Shown here in pieces: positions 37,253 through 44,708 of a DNA stretch of 64,000 bases. The DNA comes from Actimicrobium sp034313845 (GTDB lineage: Bacteria; Pseudomonadota; Gammaproteobacteria; Burkholderiales; Burkholderiaceae_D): the NCBI RefSeq assembly GCF_034313845.1, contig NZ_JAVIWN010000004.1; one strand, written 5' to 3'. The first letter of the stretch is position 1. The number at the start of each line of letters is the position of its first letter. The notes below the pieces were generated by a model. That model saw only the letters and a list, made by a program, of their open reading frames with translations, did not search any database and was not told the origin of the DNA. A program made the translations under genes and the position numbers.

Positions 37253-38014
37253 ATGGCTATCCAACTTGAATCAAAATCACATCACAACACCAAAGCAAAT
37301 CGAATAAGACAAGATACGAGTCAAATCGATGATTATGAAAAAAAACTACTGGCACCGGTAATAGGTGATTCTTATATTACTAAAGAGGGAGTAAAAAAAG
37401 AAATTAAAAGTGCAGACGACCTGAAAGATGCAAATAGCCTTATAAAACACAGCGGTACGGTTATTATTAAAAGCCATGCAAAATCAGATGAAGGAACAAC
37501 TGTTTATTATCAAAATCATCAAGGCATTGATATGCTGATGGATGCTGGCTATCATAAAAATAAGGAAGATACTCTGCTGACGCATTTCACCGACAGTGAC
37601 AAGGACGACAATAACAACATCGACTTTTCAGTCAGTGCCAGAAAAAGATTTCAACACGACTATTTACACGATGTCAGCACAGCACAAAAACCTGCAGTAC
37701 AAGCATCCATCGATAAATTCAACGGACTCAATACAGATCAAATAACATTTGCCCAAGCCAAATCAACATTAAGAACACTAGCAAAGGCTCAAAAAAATGG
37801 CGAACTGACAACTCAATATATGTTGGATCGCTTTAATAAATTAGATGAAAAAATTGCCGAGGGTTCTACGCTCACCGACGACGAAAGAAATGAATACCAG
37901 GCGTATGGAAGAGTGCTCTTCGACAGCAAAGCATTTAACCGCATTGATAAAAATAAAGATGGCACTTTTTCAAAAGATGAACTCTCTTCTCATAAAAGTG
38001 AAAATTCCATATGA
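37253..38014 (+). CDS. EF-hand-containing protein of unknown function
   Basis: A 253-residue hydrophilic protein without signal peptide or membrane segment. Residues 232-243 (DKNKDGTFSKDE) form a complete canonical EF-hand loop with D1, N3, D5, G6, S9, E12. Residues 116-127 (DKDDNNNIDFSV) form a degenerate loop lacking the final Glu. The gene is AT-rich with AAA/ATT-type codons unlike its neighbours, which suggests transfer. GAGGCGA stands before the ATG. It lies between the sigma-54 activator and the lanthanide-type dehydrogenase. It lacks the Pro at loop position 2 of lanmodulin. Ca2+ or lanthanide binding, or a secreted effector role, are all possible. Confidence 0.7.
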   Translation: MAIQLESKSHHNTKANRIRQDTSQIDDYEKKLLAPVIGDSYITKEGVKKEIKSADDLKDANSLIKHSGTVIIKSHAKSDEGTTVYYQNHQGIDMLMDAGYHKNKEDTLLTHFTDSDKDDNNNIDFSVSARKRFQHDYLHDVSTAQKPAVQASIDKFNGLNTDQITFAQAKSTLRTLAKAQKNGELTTQYMLDRFNKLDEKIAEGSTLTDDERNEYQAYGRVLFDSKAFNRIDKNKDGTFSKDELSSHKSENSI

Positions 38015-38111
38015 AGTAACTTTATTTAAAAAATTATTTAGTTTAAAAATATAATTAATTAATATAACTTTTATTTAAATTAAGTTTTAGCTTAGCAATA
38101 TTAAAAAATAG

Positions 38112-38151
38112 AAAAAGGCCGGCAAATCGACTTGCTGGCTTTTCCGTTTTT
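38112..38151. terminator. Bidirectional terminator between EF-hand gene and PQQ dehydrogenase
   Basis: A hairpin (GCCGGCAA / TTGCTGGC, one mismatch) flanked by A-run on the left and T-run on the right. It would terminate the EF-hand gene rightward and the dehydrogenase leftward. Confidence 0.75.
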
Positions 38152-38202
38152 ATTATCTGCAGGCATACCGGATCATTCGGTTCCGGCATGCCCTTGCCGT
38201 CC

Positions 38203-39969
38203 CTACTTCAAAGCCACCGCCGTCGACCCCGCCAGCTTGAAAACCCAGACCGAACCACCTTGCTCCAGATAGCTGACCTTGGCCGCCACGTCACCACCCC
38301 ACAGTGGCACCGCACCACCCCAACCGGAGACGACTGCGACGTATTGCACGCCGCCGTCCATCCAGGTGATCGGCGGCGCCACGACGCCGGAACCAGTCTG
38401 GAATTTCCAGAGTTCCTTGCCGGTGCGGGCGTCGAGCGCTTTCAGGAAACCTTCCGGCGTTCCGTAGAACACCAGGTCACCCGCAGTGCTCATCACGCCA
38501 CCCCACAACGGCGCGACGTTCTTGTTTTCCCAGACGATCTTGCCGGTCTTCGGATCCATCGCGCGCAATGCACCGATGTAGTCATCGTTGATGGTCCGGA
38601 TGGCAAAACCAGCACCGAGGAAGGCAGCGCCTTTCTTGTATCCGACCGGCTCATTCCAGATTTCCATCGCCCATTCATTGGCAGGGACATAGAACAGGTT
38701 GGTCTTCGGACTGTAGGCCATCGGTTGCTGATTTTTGCCACCGAGGAAGGAAGGCGCGGCATACACGGTCGCGCCTTTCTTGCCATCCGCACCTTTGGTC
38801 GGATCGCCGGGGCGGCCCGCTTCGATGTAGTTCGGACGACCGGTTTTCAGGTCGATGCTGGAGGCCCAGGTAATTTTCTTGACGAACGGGAAGGCGTTTT
38901 CCAGCTTGCCGGTTTTGGCATCGATGACGTAGAAGAAACCGTTACGATCGGCCTTGCCGCCGAGTCGCTTGCCACCCATGTCGAAGGTCACGAGTTCATT
39001 GACGCCGTCGTAATCCCAGCCGTCATGCGGTGTGGTCTGGTAGTGCCACTTGATGTCGCCGGTGGTGACGTCAAGCGCGACGGTCGAGGACGAGTACAGG
39101 TTATCGCCCGGACGCAGATGGCTGTTCCATGGCGATGGATTGCCGGTGCCGAAATACGCAAGACCCGTGGTGGCGTCATACGTGCCACCGAGCCAGGTTG
39201 CGGCACCACCGGTTTTCCAAAGTTCGCCAGGCCAGGATTTGTTGAGCGTGCCAGAGATGCCGAGTTCGGTTTTCTTGCCATCCTTGTCGTACTTGTAGCC
39301 CATGTGACCTTCGACGGTCGGACGCATCCAGATCAATTTTCCGGTCATCGGGTCGCGTGCTTCAACCCGACCCACGACACCGAATTCTCCACCGGAGACA
39401 CCGGTCAGCAACATGCCTTTGGCAATCAGTGGCGCGGCGGTATTCGAATAGCCGGCGGCGTAATCGTCGATTTTTTCTTTCCAGACTAGGTTGCCGGTGG
39501 CCTGATCGAGCGCGACCAGCTGGGCATCGAGCGTGCTGAAAATAACGAGATTACCGAACAGCGCTGCGCCCCGGTTGACGACGTCGCAACAAGGCATGAT
39601 GCCTTCCGGCAGACGATGCTCGTACTTCCATAACTTCGCGCCAGTCTTCACGTCCAGTGCATACAGACGCGAGTAGGAACCGGTGACGAACATGCGGCCG
39701 TCATGGATGACCGGTTGCGATTCCTGGCCGCGCTGTTTTTCGCCACCAAATGAAAACGACCAGGCTGGTACCAGGCCGGCGACGGTTTTGGTATTGAGCT
39801 GGGTCAGTGTCGAATAGCGCTGGCCCTGCGTACCCATCCCGTAGGACAGCACATCGTTGCCTGATTTTTCATCATTGGCAATCATCGCATCGGTCACATC
39901 AACGGCATGCGCCGGCAATGCGCCGGACAGCGCGCTCACAATCAATGTCCCCAACAATTTTTTGTACAT
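38203..39969 (-). CDS. PQQ-dependent alcohol dehydrogenase, lanthanide type (PedH/ExaA-like)
   Basis: A 588-residue periplasmic quinoprotein with signal peptide (ending about AHA). The vicinal Cys127-Cys128 in PCCDVVNRG binds over PQQ. Metal ligands are Glu195 (GGEFG) and Asn277 (GNPSPWN); the catalytic Asp319 is in GWDYDG, and Asp321 two residues on is the extra carboxylate that marks lanthanide-dependent enzymes. The PCCDVVNRG context is nearer ethanol dehydrogenases (ExaA/PedH) than methanol dehydrogenase MxaF/XoxF. It oxidises primary alcohols to aldehydes and passes electrons to the cytochrome c550. The start ATG at 39969 follows GGAGGGG. A sigma-54 promoter lies upstream. Metal identity is predicted. 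Confidence 0.93.
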   Translation of the reverse strand: MYKKLLGTLIVSALSGALPAHAVDVTDAMIANDEKSGNDVLSYGMGTQGQRYSTLTQLNTKTVAGLVPAWSFSFGGEKQRGQESQPVIHDGRMFVTGSYSRLYALDVKTGAKLWKYEHRLPEGIMPCCDVVNRGAALFGNLVIFSTLDAQLVALDQATGNLVWKEKIDDYAAGYSNTAAPLIAKGMLLTGVSGGEFGVVGRVEARDPMTGKLIWMRPTVEGHMGYKYDKDGKKTELGISGTLNKSWPGELWKTGGAATWLGGTYDATTGLAYFGTGNPSPWNSHLRPGDNLYSSSTVALDVTTGDIKWHYQTTPHDGWDYDGVNELVTFDMGGKRLGGKADRNGFFYVIDAKTGKLENAFPFVKKITWASSIDLKTGRPNYIEAGRPGDPTKGADGKKGATVYAAPSFLGGKNQQPMAYSPKTNLFYVPANEWAMEIWNEPVGYKKGAAFLGAGFAIRTINDDYIGALRAMDPKTGKIVWENKNVAPLWGGVMSTAGDLVFYGTPEGFLKALDARTGKELWKFQTGSGVVAPPITWMDGGVQYVAVVSGWGGAVPLWGGDVAAKVSYLEQGGSVWVFKLAGSTAVALK

Positions 39970-40047
39970 AGTCCCCTCCGGTTGAATGAAATGCAGTGCA
40001 GGCTGCGATCGGTCTGGGCCGAACAAATCAGTCCTGATGCCTTATAG

Positions 40048-40062
40048 GCAATCGGCGTGCCA
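40048..40062 (-). promoter_or_regulatory. Sigma-54 promoter of PQQ dehydrogenase
   Basis: On the minus strand TGGCACGCCGATTGC matches TGGCAC-N5-TTGC perfectly, 78 bases upstream of the start codon. Confidence 0.87.
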
Positions 40063-40164
40063 TCGTGTTTTGGCCTGTTTGGGCGGTAAAACCGCCTCTC
40101 TGTCACACCGTTGTTGCGTCAAAAAAGTTCACTGTTGCAAAACACTACAGCACACTGCGCGTTG

Positions 40165-40554
40165 TCACGGACGCGTGAGTACCGTGGTTTCCAGCGCGAT
40201 ATTTTCCTCGTCAGTGAATAGCCGCGAGCGGGTCAGGAAGCGTTTTCCGGTGCCGTTATCGAGCGAGAACATGCCGCCCATGCCGGCCACGACATCGATG
40301 ATCAGCTGGGTGTGTTTCCAGTAGGCGAACTGGTCGTGGCCCATGAAAAATGGCGTGCCATCGAGACTGCCGAGATAGACGTCGTCATCGCTGACCGGGA
40401 AATCGCCTTGCAAGTAACACAGTGGCGAACTGCCGTCGCAGCAACCGCCGGACTGAAAGAACATCAGCGCGCCGTATTTTTCTTTTAGCGTGGAGAGAAA
40501 GGCGTGGGCGCTGTCGGTTGCGATAACGCGCGGGACTGGATCGGTGGTCATCAT
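40165..40554 (-). CDS. DUF779 family protein
   Basis: A 129-residue protein (128 if the second ATG at 40551 is used). The segment FFQSGGCCDGSSPLC holds the conserved Cys cluster of DUF779, and a His/Trp segment (HDQFAYWKHTQLIIDVV) follows. The family is found next to acetaldehyde dehydrogenases in many bacteria; its biochemical role is not established. Here the aldehyde dehydrogenase lies upstream on the same strand, separated by a repeat, and no sigma-54 site is seen directly before this gene. Confidence 0.88.
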   Translation of the reverse strand: MMTTDPVPRVIATDSAHAFLSTLKEKYGALMFFQSGGCCDGSSPLCYLQGDFPVSDDDVYLGSLDGTPFFMGHDQFAYWKHTQLIIDVVAGMGGMFSLDNGTGKRFLTRSRLFTDEENIALETTVLTRP

Positions 40555-40653
40555 TTCCTCATTGAAAAATGGTTGTGGAAAGCACTTGTGGGGAAGCTTT
40601 TTTGCACACGCTACCTGCGGACTGCGGAAGCTGATTCTGTTCGTGGTCCGTCA

Positions 40654-41208
40654 TGACCAGGCCGGGGCGGCCTGGCAGTTGCCTCTATGCGGGACAGGTC
40701 AACTTCAACTTCAACTTCAAGGAGGCTCAGGTTCGCTTTTCCAGGCGGTTGCAAACCACCATCAATAGCAACCAGGGTCAGAGTTTTTTTTCGCAGGCTT
40801 CATCGCGAAAATTACTCTGACCCTGCTTGCGGGTTCGGAGCGCTTGCCCTCCAATTTCCGTGCTGGGGTTGCTGATTCTTTTTCTACTTCGCCACGACCA
40901 AGCCGGGGGCGGCCCGGCAGCCGGTCACTTCTTTTTGCTTCGCCAAAAAGAAAGTAACCAAGAAAAAGGCGACCGCGAGACTGCTGCCCTTCGGGTTCCC
41001 AAAAGCCGGAGCCAGTCAGGGGGAAGGTCGCAAACTCGCTTCGCTCAGACATGCGCCCTTCTTATCCCCTGCCTGACTCCGACTTTTGGCAGCTATCTCA
41101 ATGCGGAACAGGTCAAGGTCAAGGTCAAAGTCAAAGTCAAAGTCAAAGTCAAAGTCAACATCAACATCAACATCAACATCAACATCAACATCAACATCAA
41201 CATCAATG
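40654..41208 (+). repeat. Dispersed repeat copy 3 and a mini-copy
   Basis: A mini version at 40654-40721 retains the lead, the anchor and three CAACTT hexamers. The main copy (40906-41110) has diverged long arms and ends in a mixed hexamer tract: GTCAAG (2), GTCAAA (5), then CATCAA (8), at 41111-41208. Region 40555-41261 otherwise holds no gene. Confidence 0.83.
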
Positions 41209-41261
41209 CCGCCCCGTCGCGTGGGCACGAATGTGCCCGCGCGCGCACTACAAACCGCCCT

Positions 41262-42782
41262 TTAAAAGAACCCCATCGCATTCGGGCTATAACTCACCAG
41301 CAGATTCTTGGTTTGCTGATAATGCTCGAGCATCATCTTGTGATTTTCGCGGCCGATGCCGGATTGCTTGTACCCACCGAACGCGGCGTGTGCCGGGTAC
41401 AGGTGATAACAGTTGGTCCAGACGCGGCCAGCCTGAATGCCACGACCGACACGGAAGGCACGCGAGCCGTCGCGTGTCCACAGGCCCGAACCCAATCCGT
41501 ACAAGGTGTCGTTGGCAATCTCGAGCGCTTCGTCTTCATCCTTGAAGGTTGTGACCGAAACGACCGGTCCGAAAATCTCTTCCTGAAAAATCCGCATCTT
41601 GTTGTTGCCCTGAAAAATCGTCGGCTGGACGTAATATCCGCCGGCCAGATCGCCTTCCAGCATCTTGCGCTCGCCACCGATGAGGCACTTGGCACCTTCC
41701 TGTTTGCCGATGTCCAGATAGGACAGGATTTTTTCGAGCTGCTCATGGGACGCCTGCGCGCCGATCTGCGTCGACATCTCGAACGGATTGCCTTGCTTGA
41801 TGGCGGCGACGCGTTTGACGGCACGTTCGATGAAGCGCTCGTAAATCGATTCCTGGATCAGCACCCGCGATGGACAGGTACAGACTTCGCCCTGGTTCAA
41901 CGCGAACATCGCGAAGCCTTCGAGGCATTTGTCAAAGAACGCATCGTCCTGATCCATCACGTCAGCGAAGAAAATATTCGGCGATTTGCCACCCAGTTCC
42001 AGCGTGACCGGGATGATATTTTGCGCGGCGTATTGCATGATCAGACGACCGGTGCCGGTTTCGCCGGTGAAGGCGATCTTGGCGATGCGCTTGTTCGAGG
42101 CCAGCGGCTTGCCGGCTTCAAGACCAAAACCGTTGACGATGTTGAGCACGCCCGGTGGCAGCAAGTCCTTGATCAGGTCGATCCAGACCATGATCGAGGC
42201 GGGCGTCTGCTCAGCCGGTTTCAGGACGATGCAGTTACCGGCAGCCAGTGCCGGTGCCATTTTCCAGACCGCCATCAGGATCGGAAAATTCCACGGAATG
42301 ATCTGGCCGACCACGCCAAGCGGCTCATGAAAATGATAGGCGTAGGTCTCGGCATCGATCTGCGAAACGCTGCCTTCCTGGGCGCGGATGCAACCGGCGA
42401 AGTAGCGGAAATGATCGATTGCCAGCGGGATGTCGGCCAGCGTGGTTTCGCGGATCGGCTTGCCGTTGTCGATGGTCTCGGCCAGTGCCAGCAAGCCAAG
42501 GTTGGCTTCCATGCGGTCAGCAATTTTGTTGAGAATGTTGGAGCGGTCAGCCAGCGAGGTTTTGCCCCAGGCGGTTTTTGCGGCATGGGCCGCGTCGAGC
42601 GCGAGTTCGATATCTTCTGCCGTCGAACGGGCGATTTCGCAGAAAGCCTTGCCGATGATAGGACTGATGTTCTCGAAGTATTCGCCTTTCACCGGCGGGA
42701 CAAATTTGCCGCCGATGAAGTTGTCGTAGCGGGTTGCGAAGGGATTTTTTACGCCGAGCTTGCTGAAGTCTGCCATGTTCAT
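41262..42782 (-). CDS. NAD-dependent aldehyde dehydrogenase, ExaC/AcoD-like
   Basis: A 506-residue enzyme of the ALDH superfamily. Visible are the NAD-binding FTGETGTG, the general-base Glu in LELGGKSPNIFF, the catalytic Cys in NQGEVCTCPSR, and the C-terminal NCYHLYPAHAAFGGYKQSGIGRE. This is the acetaldehyde dehydrogenase subgroup paired with PQQ ethanol oxidation. It turns aldehyde into acid in the cytoplasm. The start ATG at 42782 has GAGGAG seven bases before it; the longer frame to 42962 overlaps the promoter and is rejected. Confidence 0.95.
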   Translation of the reverse strand: MNMADFSKLGVKNPFATRYDNFIGGKFVPPVKGEYFENISPIIGKAFCEIARSTAEDIELALDAAHAAKTAWGKTSLADRSNILNKIADRMEANLGLLALAETIDNGKPIRETTLADIPLAIDHFRYFAGCIRAQEGSVSQIDAETYAYHFHEPLGVVGQIIPWNFPILMAVWKMAPALAAGNCIVLKPAEQTPASIMVWIDLIKDLLPPGVLNIVNGFGLEAGKPLASNKRIAKIAFTGETGTGRLIMQYAAQNIIPVTLELGGKSPNIFFADVMDQDDAFFDKCLEGFAMFALNQGEVCTCPSRVLIQESIYERFIERAVKRVAAIKQGNPFEMSTQIGAQASHEQLEKILSYLDIGKQEGAKCLIGGERKMLEGDLAGGYYVQPTIFQGNNKMRIFQEEIFGPVVSVTTFKDEDEALEIANDTLYGLGSGLWTRDGSRAFRVGRGIQAGRVWTNCYHLYPAHAAFGGYKQSGIGRENHKMMLEHYQQTKNLLVSYSPNAMGFF

Positions 42783-42866
42783 TGTCCTGCTCCTCGTTGT
42801 AGTAATACTTTGTGATGATGCTGTCTCTGGTCTTTGTCCGGGTGCTGGTTGCACATCTGGCATTGA

Positions 42867-42881
42867 GCAATCGGCATGCCA
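42867..42881 (-). promoter_or_regulatory. Sigma-54 promoter of aldehyde dehydrogenase
   Basis: On the minus strand TGGCATGCCGATTGC matches the consensus except T for C at the sixth base. It shares the GCCGA spacer with the PQQ dehydrogenase promoter. It lies 84 bases upstream of the start. Confidence 0.82.
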
Positions 42882-43128
42882 ACCCGTCCGCACGGGCGGC
42901 GTATCGAACCGGCAGGGGCGGACTGTTTTTTTTTCGAACAACCCCCTGTCAGAGTGTTCCAAATTGGCTCAACCAATCTGGAGCACCAGGTCAGGCAGCG
43001 CAATCAAGCGACCACGCCAATTGATCGCCATGGTGGCCGCTACCGAAAATTCAGTGATACCCTTCGGCGCAGACGCAGGGACTTTGATCCCGACGATGCG
43101 CAACCAGAGACGAAGGAACCCCGCCACG

Positions 43129-43677
43129 ATGCCCGCCCATTACAACCGCACTGCCATCACCTTGCACTGGCTGATTGCCATGCTCCTGCTCGGCCAATAC
43201 CTGTTCGGTTGGTATCTCGGCGATGTCCCGCGCAACACACCCGAGCGTGGCCTTTTCATCAATCTGCACAAGAGCACCGGCATCGTCATCGGCCTGCTGA
43301 TCCTGCTGCGCCTTGCCTGGCGCCTGACCCATACGCCACCACCGCTGCCGGCATCCACGCCGCGCTGGCAACGACGTGCTGCCAGCCTCAGCCATGGCGT
43401 GCTGTATGCCTGCATGGTGCTGATGCCGCTGTCCGGGTATCTGGCCTCGAACTTCAGCAAGCATGGCGTGAAGCTCTTCAACATGGTCCGGTTGGCACCG
43501 TGGGGCAGCGATGACAAGGTGATCTATGCCTTCTTCAACCAGACCCATAAACTGACAGCACTCGTGCTGGGAGCCTTCGTCATCCTGCATATTCTGGCGG
43601 TCCTCAAGCATCAGCTGATCGACCGCGACAACCTGATTTCCCGCATGTGGCTACGCGCCACCCGCTCACCTTTCTGA
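43129..43677 (+). CDS. Cytochrome b561 family protein
   Basis: A 182-residue membrane protein with four helices and paired haem-ligand His (ITLHWLIAML, NLHKSTGIVIG, LSHGVLYACM, THKLTALVLGAFVILHILAVLKH). These dihaem proteins exchange electrons with quinone. I chose ATG 43129, from which the family N-terminus is complete. It starts the rightward unit with a beta-propeller and a TonB receptor, and is divergent from the aldehyde dehydrogenase. Confidence 0.9.
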   Translation: MPAHYNRTAITLHWLIAMLLLGQYLFGWYLGDVPRNTPERGLFINLHKSTGIVIGLLILLRLAWRLTHTPPPLPASTPRWQRRAASLSHGVLYACMVLMPLSGYLASNFSKHGVKLFNMVRLAPWGSDDKVIYAFFNQTHKLTALVLGAFVILHILAVLKHQLIDRDNLISRMWLRATRSPF

Positions 43678-43688
43678 TTGGATTTGCC

Positions 43689-44636
43689 ATGTTGATTCGT
43701 CGTCTGCTGATCACTGCCACTATCGCCGCTATCCTGCCTGCTGCCGTCTTCGCGGCACCGTTTGCGTATGTTCCCAACGAAGGTTCCGGCACGGTGTCGG
43801 TCATCGATACCGTCACCGACAAGGTCATCACCGACATCCCCGCCGGCAAAAAACCACGCGGCATCGCCGCCGGTCTGGATGGCCACTGGCTGTATGTGAG
43901 CGACCAGCCCAACAGCAGTCTGCAACTGATCGACCTGCGCGAGCGCAAACCGGCCGGCACCGTCGATCTGGGCGAATCGCCGGAAGGCGTGTCGATCTCG
44001 GCCGATGGCCGCTGGGTCGTCGCTGCCGTGGAAGAGCGCAACGAAATCGTCATCACCGATACCCGTACCAACAAGTTGGCCTTCGCGATTCCGGTGAAGG
44101 GCAAGAACCCCGAACACGCGGTCTTCAGCCCGGATGGAAAAGTGATCTTTGTCAGTGCCGAAGAAGGCGATGCGGTCGACGTGATCGACTTCATCACGCG
44201 CAAGCAAGTCACGCAAATTGCGGTCGGTGCGCGTCCGCGCGGCATCGGTTTTTTACCCGACAGCAGCCGCGCTTATGTCGCGACCGAAAACAGCAATGAG
44301 GTCTTCGTCATCGATGTCGCCACGCTGAAGATCCTCACCCGGGTCAAGGCAGGTCTGCGCGCCAATGGCATCGCGGTCCATCCGGATGGCAGCCGGGTCT
44401 ATATCTCCAACGGCGGTGACGCCAATGTGTCGGTACTCGATACCAAGACCAACACCATCGTCGCCACGGTGCCGGTCGGCCAGCGCCCCTGGAACATGGC
44501 GCTCACGCCTGACGGCAAAAAACTGTATGTCGCCAATGGCCGCTCGGGAACCGTCTCGGTCATCGACACGGTATCCAACACCAAGCTGCGCGATGTCGCT
44601 ACCGGCAAGTTACCGTGGGGTGTGGTGATCCGCTAA
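43689..44636 (+). CDS. YVTN beta-propeller protein of quinoprotein cluster
   Basis: A 315-residue exported protein: signal peptide (ending about VFAA) then about seven repeats of the form YVxNxGSGTVSVIDTxTxKV with PRGIA/PWNMA turns. This YVTN propeller subclass accompanies PQQ-dependent catabolism in several genera. It probably binds a partner or cofactor in the periplasm; no active site is visible. It lies 11 bases after the b561 gene and 72 bases before the TonB receptor. Confidence 0.88.
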   Translation: MLIRRLLITATIAAILPAAVFAAPFAYVPNEGSGTVSVIDTVTDKVITDIPAGKKPRGIAAGLDGHWLYVSDQPNSSLQLIDLRERKPAGTVDLGESPEGVSISADGRWVVAAVEERNEIVITDTRTNKLAFAIPVKGKNPEHAVFSPDGKVIFVSAEEGDAVDVIDFITRKQVTQIAVGARPRGIGFLPDSSRAYVATENSNEVFVIDVATLKILTRVKAGLRANGIAVHPDGSRVYISNGGDANVSVLDTKTNTIVATVPVGQRPWNMALTPDGKKLYVANGRSGTVSVIDTVSNTKLRDVATGKLPWGVVIR

Positions 44637-44708
44637 CGCGGTTTTGATCCGTCGGTTCGCGCGGGCATGCGTGCCCACTTACCAATTTTTTTTTACTTTG
44701 AATCTGCC

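Noticed and set aside
37253..38014. Lanmodulin homologue
   Set aside because: It has no signal peptide, only one complete EF-hand, and no Pro at the second loop position. It is retained only as an EF-hand protein of unknown function.
40827..42815. 662-residue plus-strand frame
   Set aside because: It is the antisense shadow of the aldehyde dehydrogenase joined to the repeat; its codon pattern mirrors the real gene.
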